Assembly (NCBI RefSeq): GCF_021389975.1
Contig: NZ_CP089981.1
Coordinates: 4,799,501 to 4,863,500 of the forward strand
DNA: 64,000 nucleotides
Direction of reading: 5' to 3'
Source: Fulvivirga ulvae
GTDB taxonomy: Bacteria; Bacteroidota; Bacteroidia; Cytophagales; Cyclobacteriaceae
The notes beneath the pieces were generated by a model. That model saw only the letters and a program-made list of their open reading frames with translations. It was not told where the DNA came from and searched no databases. The number at the start of each line of letters is the position of its first letter. The stretch's first letter is position 1. The translations under genes were made by a program, and so were the position numbers. Positions 52,458 through 61,597 of this stretch are shown piece by piece.

Positions 52458-53219
52458 CTAATTGATCAGCTGCGCCACCTGGTAAGTATTAACATATCGG
52501 ACAGGCGGGGTTTGAGAAAAGTCTACTTCAAAGACCTTTAGTCTGGAAATATCATCTTTAAAAGGGAAGGGAGTCCTCAGGTTGTAAATGATGAAGAATT
52601 TGTATTCAGGGTAGATGAGGTTATGGATGAGGTGGAAATTATTAAAATCATCTTCATAAGGCTCCCATTTTTCCAGGGCTACTTTAGAGCGTTTCAACTC
52701 ACATACGGCAAAGAGCTTATCGTCCTTGTTGACCCATAGGTCAATATCCGTAACAGTAATATCTGAGCCAAAGGTATTGCGCTGCCATTTATGATAAGCG
52801 CTGCTGGTTTTGTCGTTGATGTATTTGGTGGCCTGCTTGCTATTTACAGAGAGCCCATTTTTGCTAAACAGGTCTTTGAGCATGTCAGGAGAGTGCCTGG
52901 AGAAAGTAAGCCGGTAGAAAGAGGTGCAGAGGTTTATTTCGTCGAATGTGCCGCCAAAAGCTTTGAACTGAAGCAGGAAACAGGGCAGTTGATGCTTTAG
53001 AGATAACTGGCTCAGTTGCCTGAATGCATCAATTTCTTTGCTTGAAAAGCTTCCCCACTCTTTTTCATCTACTCCTGAGACTGCCACAAGCAATTTTGGG
53101 ATTCCGTTGCGGTCGCCATAAACCAGTTGCCATAAATTGCCCGTCACAAAAGTGTAGCGAGTAACGTTGTTGGCTTCAATATAGTCGTAGAGGGCATTAC
53201 CACTGTAATATTGGTGCAT
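52458..53219 (-). CDS. Probable PD-(D/E)XK restriction endonuclease of a compact RM system
   Basis: This 253-residue protein has a likely nuclease motif: TVTDIDLWVNKDDKLFAVCE, then LKRS, giving Asp 158/160 and the pair Glu 174 - Lys 176 (D-Xn-ExK). The rest is mixed alpha/beta. It follows a Mod-like DNA methyltransferase on the same strand after 142 bases, so the pair looks like a small restriction-modification system. Type III systems normally use a large helicase-nuclease here; this one is replaced by a short protein. The nuclease assignment is an inference from motif and context. An alternative is a regulator or accessory protein. Confidence 0.6.
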   Translation of the reverse strand: MHQYYSGNALYDYIEANNVTRYTFVTGNLWQLVYGDRNGIPKLLVAVSGVDEKEWGSFSSKEIDAFRQLSQLSLKHQLPCFLLQFKAFGGTFDEINLCTSFYRLTFSRHSPDMLKDLFSKNGLSVNSKQATKYINDKTSSAYHKWQRNTFGSDITVTDIDLWVNKDDKLFAVCELKRSKVALEKWEPYEDDFNNFHLIHNLIYPEYKFFIIYNLRTPFPFKDDISRLKVFEVDFSQTPPVRYVNTYQVAQLIN

Positions 53220-53361
53220 TAATTCCTTGCTAGTTTATGGTTCACAGTTCTCCTTCATTGTTTTACGATTCGCATTTCACTGAGTAACAATCGCCGATTA
53301 CTTCAGACCTAGGTCTTCTGTCCAACCTAATTGTTCCACCAGATCCTCTCACCAATGCCGG
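53220..53361. other. Word-like low-complexity spacer in the RM operon
   Basis: About 142 bases between methyltransferase and nuclease genes, built of near-repeats (TTTACGATTCGCATTTCAC, GGTTACCGATCACC). The words resemble the 100-bp array near 29.4-30.1 kb. Confidence 0.35.
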
Positions 53362-55038
53362 TTACCGATCACCAACATCAGTCAGTCTAAACACCTTCAC
53401 TCCCTGCGTAGCTTCGAATCCTGCTTTCAGCTCATCAGGCAGGCTTTTCGCAATCCTTTGATAGGATTTTTTGATCCGGGCAAGGGAGAGGCTGGCGATA
53501 TGGTCAAATCCTGATGTTTTCTTTTTGATTACTTCCGGTAACTGCACACAGATGAACTGTCGGGCAGGAGAGGAGGCGTTCAGGTCAAGCACTGCATGGG
53601 CCGTGGTGCCCGAGCCGGCAAAGAAATCAAGGACGATTTCATCAGTAGAGGTGAAATAAGAGATGAGCTCTTTAGCCAGTTCGTAAGGCTTTGGATTTTC
53701 AAAAGGAATATCGAGTTCGCGAAGGTATTTATCATCACTGCCTCCGAAGAATAGGATGGAAGGTACATTTTCGTACATATTTTCAGTGAGCAGGTACTTT
53801 CTTTCAGGCTGTTTTTTGTGGTCAGGTCCAAAGATCACCAGGTTATCATCCAGCAGCCTTTTCATTGTTTTTTCGGGGTAGCGCCAGCCCCTTGCAGGGA
53901 TAGGGCACTCCTTTTTCGTGACAGGGTGTATCAGCGGAGTAAAGTATTCGTCAGGAGCCTTCTTCTTGTTGGGCCATGCCATGGACACGGTTCGGTATAC
54001 ATTTCCCTGCCTGTCAATCTTATTATAGGCCTTTTCACCACCACTGAAAGTCTTTTGAGATTGTATCCACTGGTAAAAATCTTTGTTTATGTCCTCCAGG
54101 GTAACCTTTCGCTTGTAGTCATGCAGCAGCTTTTCAGGCATGTCATATTTTTTTACTACAGTTTTGAGGTCGGCAGGTACACCGGCCTTGCCAAGCTTGC
54201 CATATAATAAGGCTGCTTTGTTAAGCATCTTTTGAGCATTTTTCTTGGGCCTTTTAAGCTTGTTTTTGCCTACAAAATCAGCTTTATTCTTCGCATAAAC
54301 CACTATATACTCATGCTGACAGGCAATGCTTTTGGCATCTCCCTTTGGGTTACCTTTATCCCATATGATAGTACCCAGCTTATTTTCTTCACCAAATACT
54401 TCATTACAAACCAGCTCGAGGTTATTGATCTCATTTTCATCGATGTGAATGAGTATGACACCATCATCTTTTAGCAATTGCCTGCCCAGGTAAAGCCTCG
54501 GATAGATCATGTTCAGCCAGTTGGAGTGATAATGACCGTTTTCGCTGCCGTTAATATGTTGGTGCCGTGCGGATCCGTTTTCATTATTTCCCGGGGCGGT
54601 TCGCAGCAAGTACTCTTTCTTGGACTCGTAGAACTTGTCTTTATAAATAAAGGAATCTTTACCGGTATTGTAAGGAGGGTCAATGTAGATCATCTTCACT
54701 TTCCCTGAATGGCTTTTATGAAGTAGTTTCAACACTTCCAGGTTTTCCCCTTCGATGAACATGTTGTGGCATGACTCAAAATTGATAGAATCAGCCTGTG
54801 AGGGAACCAAAGCCTTGGTTGTTATTTCATGGATCTGGGATATGGCCGCTCCTTTACCAGCCCAGCTGAGCGTGTAGCGCTCATTGTCATAGGTTATTTT
54901 TTCTCCCAGGGAAGCTCTAAGTTTTTTCCAATCTATTTTCCCCTCATGAAATACCTCCGGGGCAATCCGGTAAAGCTGCTGCATTAACTGCTCAGCGGTA
55001 TTTGCAGACTTCTTCTCCATAAAATTGAATATTGGCAT
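53362..55038 (-). CDS. Mod-like adenine DNA methyltransferase (beta class)
   Basis: From ATG 55038 this is 558 residues; ATG 55020 is also possible. DPPYNTG lies at about 120-126, and FAGSGTT, the SAM-binding motif, comes late at about 473-479. This order is that of beta-class N6-adenine methylases such as type III Mod subunits. The middle, about 130-460, should recognise DNA. It modifies host DNA at a specific site. The gene that follows on the same strand encodes a candidate small nuclease instead of a large Res subunit. It is divergent from an acyltransferase gene. Confidence 0.88.
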   Translation of the reverse strand: MPIFNFMEKKSANTAEQLMQQLYRIAPEVFHEGKIDWKKLRASLGEKITYDNERYTLSWAGKGAAISQIHEITTKALVPSQADSINFESCHNMFIEGENLEVLKLLHKSHSGKVKMIYIDPPYNTGKDSFIYKDKFYESKKEYLLRTAPGNNENGSARHQHINGSENGHYHSNWLNMIYPRLYLGRQLLKDDGVILIHIDENEINNLELVCNEVFGEENKLGTIIWDKGNPKGDAKSIACQHEYIVVYAKNKADFVGKNKLKRPKKNAQKMLNKAALLYGKLGKAGVPADLKTVVKKYDMPEKLLHDYKRKVTLEDINKDFYQWIQSQKTFSGGEKAYNKIDRQGNVYRTVSMAWPNKKKAPDEYFTPLIHPVTKKECPIPARGWRYPEKTMKRLLDDNLVIFGPDHKKQPERKYLLTENMYENVPSILFFGGSDDKYLRELDIPFENPKPYELAKELISYFTSTDEIVLDFFAGSGTTAHAVLDLNASSPARQFICVQLPEVIKKKTSGFDHIASLSLARIKKSYQRIAKSLPDELKAGFEATQGVKVFRLTDVGDR

Positions 55039-55186
55039 GCTAAATTTCGTGCAAGATAATCGATATGATTGAAATGAACCAGACAAAGCTGCACCTGCAC
55101 CGCGTGTTGAACAAACTTATGGAAGGGTGGTATAAAAATGTTATGAAAATATACGAAGCTGGAAAACTTTGATTTAGTTTAGTGCA

Positions 55187-55768
55187 ATGCTTAAGTCGGT
55201 ATTTAAAATATTGTTCAGGCTCCGCGGATGGAAATTGTACAGACCCATTCCTCCGGAGGCCTATAACTGTATCATGGTGGCGGCCCCACACACCAGCAAC
55301 TGGGACTTTGTATATGCCATCAGTGCCCTTGATCAGTTGGGGGTTAATCCCCGGTTCACTATTAAAAAAGAGTTTAATAAATTCCCTTTTGGAGGAATGA
55401 TAGAAAAACTGGGAGCGCTGTGGATCGATCGTGCCCCAAAGACCGACAAAACGGTTAAAAAGAGTATGACGCAGGTAATGGCGGAGTTGTTCAAAGCGTC
55501 AAAAGAGCCGCTTTCATTACTAGTGACCGTAGAAGGTACCCGCTCAAGGGCGCCATTGTGGAAGACAGGCTTTTATTATGCCGCCCTGGAAGCCAAAGTG
55601 CCAATTTGCCTGGCTTTTATGGATTACAAAAGCAGGGTCACAGGAGTAGGTGCTTGCTTCATGCCCTCCGGAGATATAGAAAAAGATATGGGCATAATCA
55701 TGGATTTTTACCGTGATAAACATGGAAAGTACCCCGCAAACTTTAGCCTTGACGAACGTTACAGCTAA
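55187..55768 (+). CDS. 1-acylglycerol-3-phosphate acyltransferase family protein
   Basis: This 193-residue acyltransferase has the PlsC motifs HTSNWD (HX4D) near residue 35 and VEGTRSR near 108, plus a third block around GALWIDRAP. It transfers acyl chains to lysophospholipid or related lipids at the membrane. No membrane helix is obvious. It stands alone, divergent from the DNA methyltransferase; the 148 bases between should hold both promoters. Confidence 0.9.
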   Translation: MLKSVFKILFRLRGWKLYRPIPPEAYNCIMVAAPHTSNWDFVYAISALDQLGVNPRFTIKKEFNKFPFGGMIEKLGALWIDRAPKTDKTVKKSMTQVMAELFKASKEPLSLLVTVEGTRSRAPLWKTGFYYAALEAKVPICLAFMDYKSRVTGVGACFMPSGDIEKDMGIIMDFYRDKHGKYPANFSLDERYS

Positions 55769-55939
55769 AAATTTACCTTTCTTTAGTGCTTTAGCCCCTC
55801 CTTCATTAACAGCTTTGTCGCAATCCGCCCTCCAGATTGCCGGAAAAGCACTTGATATGGCTGATTATAGCGTTGTACCTTTATATTATGATCAATTGAT
55901 CACAATAGTACCAAGGTTCAACATTAAATATTGAATATC

Positions 55940-56215
55940 ATGGCTCTGCTTGATAAACAATTTGCTGCCATATTACAGAAAGGAGAAAATAAAGGTGCCT
56001 GGACGTATGTGAAAATGCCCGGTTCCGCCGCGTTTTTTGGCACAAAAGGTCTGGTGAAAGTAAGGGGGACAATGGATGGGCATCCGTTTGAAAGTTCATT
56101 TATGGCTTTGGGTGATGGTACGCACAAGCTGCCCGTAAAGTCAGGGTTAAGAAAGCTGATCGGTAAGGAGGCCGGGGATAGCGTGGAGGTACATTTGACG
56201 GAAAGGCTGTCATAA
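55940..56215 (+). CDS. DUF1905 domain protein
   Basis: From ATG 55940 this is a 91-residue protein with the DUF1905 pattern: GAWTYVKMPGSAAFFGTKGL, VRGTMDGHPFESSFMALGDG, then LRKLIGKEAGDSVEVHL. The family is a small beta fold with no settled function. A TTG in frame at 55931 is possible but ATG is preferred. It is convergent with the MATE transporter. Confidence 0.78.
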   Translation: MALLDKQFAAILQKGENKGAWTYVKMPGSAAFFGTKGLVKVRGTMDGHPFESSFMALGDGTHKLPVKSGLRKLIGKEAGDSVEVHLTERLS

Positions 56216-56247
56216 AATATGTCACAACTGAATTGATAAACTGGTAA

Positions 56248-57633
56248 TTAACCAATGGTCTTTTGGTGCCGGTTCCTGATTGTTCTCACTTTCCAGTAAC
56301 CCATTTTATAGTAAATAAACGCCACTGCTGCTGCAATCAGGTTGGATACTGGAAAAGACCACCATATTCCTTCAAATTCAAGACCTGTTTTATAGGAGAG
56401 TATAAAAGCCAGGGGAAAGCGTATGATCCACAGGCTGAATATAGAGATGAGCATGGAGGCTTGCGTAAAACCTACGCCATTGAAGGTGCCGTTCAGCACC
56501 TGCTGTACACCTAAAAGGCCAAAGCTTGGTGCCATTACTTTAATAAATAGTGCGCCGTCTTTTATAACTTTCGGATCATTAGGTACAAAAAATGCGGTAA
56601 GATTCTCGGCAAATACAAACAACAACATCCCGATACCGGTAAGCCCGAAGAATGCCACCTTGCTGCTGAGGTCGCTGATTTTTTCTGCTCTTTTTATTTT
56701 TGAAGCGCCTATATTTTGCCCTACAAGGGTGGTGGTGGCTATGGCCAGTCCAAGGGCGGGGACGATCACCAGGCTCAATATTCTTGCACCGATACCGTAT
56801 GCTGCCACCACATCGCTGCCAAAGCTGGTCACCAGCATAACCATCACCGTCATACCCGCTGCCCGGGAAGACTGCTCCAGGCTGGCGGGGATGCCCATGG
56901 CGAAAAGCTTTTTAGTCCAGGATAGATCAAATTTCATATCCGGCCAGTTGATTTTGATGCCCTTCTTACCACGCCAAAGAATGAAAATGCCCGTGGCGGC
57001 AGACAGTCCCTGGGTGATAATACTGGCTACCGCTGCGCCTGCAACACCATAGGCGGGGATAGGGCCGTACCCAAAAATGAACAATGGGTCTAGTATGAGG
57101 TTTAGAAACACCGTGACAAGGATCACGTACATGGGAAGCACAACATTACCGATTCCCCGCATGAGCGACTGAAATACGAAAAACATGAAAAGAAAGACAA
57201 AGCCAAGAGAGGAAACCTGGAAGTAAGAGATAGAATCAGCGAGAATCTCCGGGCCGGCGCCTACAAGCTTCATAAGGGGTGGAGCAGAGAAATATCCGAG
57301 AATAGCCAGTAAAATAGAAATAAAAAAGATCACCAGCACGGTTTGGGATGAGCTATAATTGACCTGCCGCTGGTCTTCTGCGCCCTTATGATGCGAAACG
57401 ATCACGGTACCGGCAAGGGTTAGTCCCGCGCCCAATGACAGTACCAGGAAGAGGATTGGAAAACTGAGACTGACTGCCGCTACAGCATTGGCTCCCAAAC
57501 GGCCAAGCCAAAAGGTATCAATAAGCTGGTATGCTGTGTGGAGAATGTTAGCCAGAATTATAGGTAGAGCAAGTGTGGTAAGAGAGTTGAGGATTTTCCC
57601 TTCGGTGTACTTTTTGTTTTTGGCTTTATTCAC
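56248..57633 (-). CDS. MATE family multidrug efflux transporter
   Basis: This 461-residue transporter has about twelve hydrophobic helices. It begins with the family pattern LTTLALPIILANILHTAYQLIDTFWLG and repeats a related pattern in the second half (MGIPASLEQSSRAAGM). MATE pumps export cationic drugs or metabolites against Na+ or H+. It is monocistronic. The 444 bases upstream hold no gene but include hairpin GCTTTAC..GTAAAGC at 57991-58022. Confidence 0.92.
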   Translation of the reverse strand: MNKAKNKKYTEGKILNSLTTLALPIILANILHTAYQLIDTFWLGRLGANAVAAVSLSFPILFLVLSLGAGLTLAGTVIVSHHKGAEDQRQVNYSSSQTVLVIFFISILLAILGYFSAPPLMKLVGAGPEILADSISYFQVSSLGFVFLFMFFVFQSLMRGIGNVVLPMYVILVTVFLNLILDPLFIFGYGPIPAYGVAGAAVASIITQGLSAATGIFILWRGKKGIKINWPDMKFDLSWTKKLFAMGIPASLEQSSRAAGMTVMVMLVTSFGSDVVAAYGIGARILSLVIVPALGLAIATTTLVGQNIGASKIKRAEKISDLSSKVAFFGLTGIGMLLFVFAENLTAFFVPNDPKVIKDGALFIKVMAPSFGLLGVQQVLNGTFNGVGFTQASMLISIFSLWIIRFPLAFILSYKTGLEFEGIWWSFPVSNLIAAAVAFIYYKMGYWKVRTIRNRHQKTIG

Positions 57634-58077
57634 AAATGAGAGAGAAGGTTTTAATGCTAAAAGCTAACAGTCTAAGATCAGTAAAGTTATTGATCAATGA
57701 GTGGTTTTAGGGAATTATTTTAAACAGGATGTGAGGTTAATTGCTTTGTACTTCCCGTTTGCTTCAAACTAGTTAGGTCCTTTGTGCTTGCTTATGAGGT
57801 GTATGATTCAATGTATTGATTTTAAGTAACTTAAATTGAATGATTGTTTTACTAAACATCGACCATTATAACATTGCTTGCCTTGGGTTGAACCAACATC
57901 AAGGCAAAACCTTAAATTAATAATACCATGGGGACAAAGCAGGGAGAGATAAACTATGGGAAGAAGTACTGTCTACAGAACTAAACAGCGGCTTTACTAA
58001 ACTTCCGAAAGTCTGGTAAAGCTTAATTGTTCAACGACACTGACTGAGGGTAAATTCTCAATACATTTAAGGTATTG
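57634..58077. other. Gene-free region between MATE and hypothetical genes
   Basis: No gene is seen in these 444 bases. The 7-base stem GCTTTAC (57991-57997) with GTAAAGC (58016-58022) may end the transcript from the minus-strand gene that stops at 58078, although no good T-run follows on that strand. Confidence 0.35.
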
Positions 58078-58584
58078 TTAGCATTTGATCACCAAACTGC
58101 TTATTATTTCTTCAAAAACATCTTCTTGTTCAGATGAACCTTCCCGAACATACTCGCAGTGAATAATTACGATATAATTATTGTGTAAAAAATAGAACAC
58201 TTTTTGTATTCGATTTGCCTGGTAAAAAACTTCTCCGGTATAGTAAAATCCGCTTCCTAAATTACCTGTAACAATACTGGACTTTTCCAGAAGGGTATCT
58301 ATTGCAAAATCCAGGGACACGAAGCGATTAAAAGCAAATTTAAGATCTTCTCCTTTATTCAATTTAATCCTATAAATTTCCATACTTGAGATCCTATCAA
58401 CTTCCATCCCTTTTTCTGAGATCACGAGATCAAATTCTTCTGAATTTTTATCAAAAACATCGACTTGCCAATCTTGAGGAACCCTAATTTCAAGGCATTT
58501 ATTCGATATAACCGCTCCCTCGTTTTGAGCATTACATGAGATGAGCACTAACAGACATACTACACTTATGACCACTCCTTTCAT
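58078..58584 (-). CDS. Lipoprotein of unknown function
   Basis: This 168-residue protein has a lipoprotein signal with lipobox VLISC (Cys 17). The mature part has an alternating strand pattern and a helix (IIHCEYVREGSSEQEDVFEE) near the end. No catalytic motif is visible. Its start overlaps the stop of the upstream Gln-rich protein by one base, so the two are translationally coupled. AT-rich compared with most of the window. Both may have been acquired together. Confidence 0.55.
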   Translation of the reverse strand: MKGVVISVVCLLVLISCNAQNEGAVISNKCLEIRVPQDWQVDVFDKNSEEFDLVISEKGMEVDRISSMEIYRIKLNKGEDLKFAFNRFVSLDFAIDTLLEKSSIVTGNLGSGFYYTGEVFYQANRIQKVFYFLHNNYIVIIHCEYVREGSSEQEDVFEEIISSLVIKC

Positions 58585-59492
58585 TAGAATCTATACGCTT
58601 TAAGTAATTTTATGATTTTTTCCGCTTCAATATTTAAAGCCGAACCATTGGATGTCCACATAATGATAGCATTAGCATGTTTTTTTATTCCTGAAAGGTA
58701 ATCCCCAAGTTTAAATTTACTTAGACCAGTCTTTAATTGCTCGTTATGATCAATTTTGTTAAGTAAAATTTGAAGATTGCTCCTTGCCTCTACCATTTTT
58801 TTATCAAATCCTAATAAGTCTTTTCCCTTCAACCTCTTGCTTAACTCCTTGTTAGCCATCTGCCAGGCATTTATGCTAAACAATTCAGCTTTTATACTTT
58901 TTAAGTCAATCAATAATTCCTTAGCCAATATCATTGCTTTGATATTCTTTGTGGATTCTGAAGCAGAATACTCAGCCCTTTCTTTCAAATTTGATAGAGC
59001 ATCACAAGAAGTCACGGAAGTATTTTCGATTTTATCTAATTCTTTTTGTAGTTCTTTAGCATCTTCCTTCCAGTTTTGTTCAAAATTTAAATGTCGGTTG
59101 GCATAATCCCCATTGTACCTCAACTTAAAGATGCTTTCCTTAATGGATCGGATCAGAGCTTTTATTTCAGGGTCTGTTCTTACCTCATTAGCTTCTTTTT
59201 CATCCTTCGTGGTTTCCATGGATACTTCCGCTTCATTATCAAAAGCTGTTCTTTCTTGAGCTTCTTTCGAAGAAGAATAATCAATCTTTATCATTTGCAG
59301 AATTTCACTTGCAGAGAGTGTTTCTGCCCCCTCGGACGCAGCGCCTGATAAAGACCGCGGCACAAACCCAGCCCTGCCTGTCAGATTAGGGGTTTTCGAA
59401 CTTGGTGATAAATTGTCTCTCTGCAAATTATCTGGCTTGCTGCCAGAGGTGGTTGTATTTGACTGTTGTTGTTGAGATTGATGGCTATCCAT
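58584..59492 (-). CDS. Protein with Gln/Ser-rich N-terminus and helical body
   Basis: From ATG 59492 this is 302 residues. The first 70 residues are polar and low complexity (DSHQSQQQQSNTTTSGSKPD). The rest is predicted helical (EIKALIRSIKESIFKLRY, then KAMILAKELLIDLKSIKAEL). There is no signal peptide. Such a disordered Gln/Ser-rich leader occurs in cargo proteins of extracellular contractile injection systems and in other secreted helical proteins of Bacteroidota, but no such system is seen here. An upstream ATG at 59516 is possible. Function unknown. Confidence 0.5.
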   Translation of the reverse strand: MDSHQSQQQQSNTTTSGSKPDNLQRDNLSPSSKTPNLTGRAGFVPRSLSGAASEGAETLSASEILQMIKIDYSSSKEAQERTAFDNEAEVSMETTKDEKEANEVRTDPEIKALIRSIKESIFKLRYNGDYANRHLNFEQNWKEDAKELQKELDKIENTSVTSCDALSNLKERAEYSASESTKNIKAMILAKELLIDLKSIKAELFSINAWQMANKELSKRLKGKDLLGFDKKMVEARSNLQILLNKIDHNEQLKTGLSKFKLGDYLSGIKKHANAIIMWTSNGSALNIEAEKIIKLLKAYRF

Positions 59493-59644
59493 AAAAAAAC
59501 AATAAGCATACTGCAAAATATCTGCACTAACTTAATGGGGATAGTAGAGCTGATCTGAAAAAAGAATTAAGCTCGCAATATAAAGGGATCAATTATTAAA
59601 TCTTAATAAAAAGGTTATTTGTCACGCTGAGGTGTAAATAAAAT

Positions 59645-59664
59645 GGCCGGTGAGGACACCGGCC
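59645..59664 (-). terminator. Intrinsic terminator of the NTF2-like gene
   Basis: GGCCGGTG and CACCGGCC form a perfect 8-base stem with a 4-base loop. On the minus strand it is followed by ATTTTATTT. It lies 37 bases after the stop codon at 59702. Confidence 0.8.
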
Positions 59665-59701
59665 GTAGATTATACTTGTCTTTTATCTTAATAAATACGG
59701 C

Positions 59702-60064
59702 TTAAGTGCTGGGCACTTCGTTTTGCTCAAACACCATATAGCTTTTTATGCCATTGATCTTTCCGTTTTCGAAGGAGTATATGTCGCAGAAAAAGCTGTT
59801 TTTGAGTGAGCCATCTTTCTCTTTAGTGGTTACAGAACCGGTAGCAGCTACTTTGTTGCCATCTTCTATGATGTCTCCGATGCCGCTTGAGGTCATTTCA
59901 GGCACGGTTTTGAAGAAGTTTCTTACCTCTTCTTTTCCTGGCTTAAGGTCGAAGAATCCCGGCCAGCCCATTTTTACGTCGTCTGTCATATAAGTGAGGG
60001 CTGTTTCAATATCTGCGGAAAGAAAAGCCTCGACTACTTTTTTAACTACTTCTTTGTTATTCAT
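59702..60064 (-). CDS. NTF2-like / SnoaL-fold protein
   Basis: This 120-residue protein fits the SnoaL-like fold: EAFLSADIETALTYMTDDVK, GKEEVRNFFKTVPEM, and strands ending FENGKINGIKSYMVFEQNE. It follows the alpha/beta hydrolase gene after 36 bases and is the last gene of a minus-strand run, ended by the terminator at 59645. No specific function can be given. Confidence 0.78.
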   Translation of the reverse strand: MNNKEVVKKVVEAFLSADIETALTYMTDDVKMGWPGFFDLKPGKEEVRNFFKTVPEMTSSGIGDIIEDGNKVAATGSVTTKEKDGSLKNSFFCDIYSFENGKINGIKSYMVFEQNEVPST

Positions 60065-60100
60065 GGTACTAAATGTTTAGGAGAAATAAATAATTTCAAT

Positions 60101-60973
60101 TCAGTATTGAGTCGAGCCGTTACCCTTGAGAAACGGGTTGACATATGATAGTATATTTGAAGTATCCATCATTAGTGATACGTGACCTTTTCCGGGGATT
60201 ATGGCTAGTTGTGATTGAGGTACGCCTACAAAATCAGCAAATACACCTCCGCCACAGAGTTTATACATTTCAGTTACGTGGCTGAGCTCTACACCATCAT
60301 TATCTCCCATGATGAACAGGATAGGAGCACTGATGTTTTTGATGTTTTCACTGCCCAGATCATAGCTTTTCTGGTCAAAATCTATGAATTTGGTTACAAA
60401 TTCCCTCCAATGACCCGGATCAGGGGCAATAGTGTCGTAGGTGGTTTTCAGGGGAGTATTGTCCAGAAAGTCGGGCTGCATAGAAGCGAAAGCCTTTTGG
60501 GCTTCCTCAGCCCAGCCACTGCTCTTGTAGGCGGTCGAGATGATGACCATTTTATTGACAAGTTCAGGGTAATCAATGCCAAACTGGAGTGCTATGGTGC
60601 CTCCGAAGCTATAGCCTATTACATCGGTACGTTTAATGTCAAGGTGCTTTAGCAGGCCTGCCACATCGCTGGCGAATGACTTGTAGTCAAATGGTCGGTC
60701 AATATCTGCGGTATGACCATGGCCCTGCATTTCAACGGCTATCACCTGCCTTGATTTGGCAAGCTCAGGGATCATCGGAGCCCAGTTCAAATTGATGTTC
60801 ATATACGCACCGTGCAGCAATAGTATAGGCTCTCCTTTTCCATATATTTCGTAGTACATTTTTAAACCGTTAACCGGAGCATACCCTTTTTTGGCAGGCT
60901 TCGGGGAGGTTTGTGAAATAGAAGCCGTCGTCATGGCTATCAGCAGGATGAGTGTTGTTAATATTCGTTTCAT
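60101..60973 (-). CDS. Secreted alpha/beta hydrolase
   Basis: This 290-residue hydrolase has a signal peptide (LTTLILLIAMTTASIS) and the triad residues: nucleophile Ser in GYSFGG, Asp in MGDNDGVELS and His in PGKGHVSLM, with the oxyanion loop at LLHGAYMN. Substrates could be esters, lactones or epoxides. It is in the minus-strand run that also contains DUF1772 and cytochrome c genes, so a periplasmic catabolic role is possible (inference). Confidence 0.88.
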   Translation of the reverse strand: MKRILTTLILLIAMTTASISQTSPKPAKKGYAPVNGLKMYYEIYGKGEPILLLHGAYMNINLNWAPMIPELAKSRQVIAVEMQGHGHTADIDRPFDYKSFASDVAGLLKHLDIKRTDVIGYSFGGTIALQFGIDYPELVNKMVIISTAYKSSGWAEEAQKAFASMQPDFLDNTPLKTTYDTIAPDPGHWREFVTKFIDFDQKSYDLGSENIKNISAPILFIMGDNDGVELSHVTEMYKLCGGGVFADFVGVPQSQLAIIPGKGHVSLMMDTSNILSYVNPFLKGNGSTQY

Positions 60974-61077
60974 AGTTGTGTGGTTTTGTTACAATACAAA
61001 GTTGGTAATCTTTTGGCTAGCACCTGGGGTGTAATAACGGCTGTTGTCAGGGTTGAATCCGGCAGTTTGATCATTTG

Positions 61078-61563
61078 CTAATTTTTGACCACAGCTATAA
61101 GGGCCAATAACAGTGAAAACAGGTTGGCGCATGTACGAATAAGGTTCAGTCTGTTCCATGGAACTTCAAAAGCATTTCTTTGAAGCCGGATATCCTCGAG
61201 CGTTGAGCCTTCAATGCTAAACTTAGCCAGAGCTTCATTAAGCGGTACATTTCCTAAACCTGTTACACCGAATACGCCAAAAGCATAAATGCCCGTAGCA
61301 GCTAACAGCAGATAGAATGTCTGATCGGTGTCATATTTTTCATAAGCCAGCCATGTACACAGAGGTAAGAGCAGCAAGGTACCCATGAAGATCACAAAGA
61401 ACCAGGGATTTAAAATCGCTTTATTGATAGACTGCATAGCCCTCAAGTACTCTGAATCGGATAATCGCCCAAGCCCGGGGTTTACTGAGCAGGAATAAGA
61501 ATAAAAAAGCCCTGCAATTAAACCCAGCAATAGTACGGAAGTGATGATCAATATTTTAAACAT
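61078..61563 (-). CDS. DUF1772 (anthrone-oxygenase-like) membrane protein
   Basis: This 161-residue protein has four hydrophobic helices, at about 4-24, 51-72, 83-105 and 140-159. The pattern FYSYSCSVNPGLGRLSDSEY and the later VPWNRLNLIRTCANL are those of DUF1772, a family named after fungal anthrone oxygenases; bacterial members have no known activity. It lies 34 bases after the cytochrome c gene on the same strand. It resembles the protein at 41032. Confidence 0.78.
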   Translation of the reverse strand: MFKILIITSVLLLGLIAGLFYSYSCSVNPGLGRLSDSEYLRAMQSINKAILNPWFFVIFMGTLLLLPLCTWLAYEKYDTDQTFYLLLAATGIYAFGVFGVTGLGNVPLNEALAKFSIEGSTLEDIRLQRNAFEVPWNRLNLIRTCANLFSLLLALIAVVKN

Positions 61564-61597
61564 ATGCCATGAGATTTGATTTTTGAAAGAGATTAAA

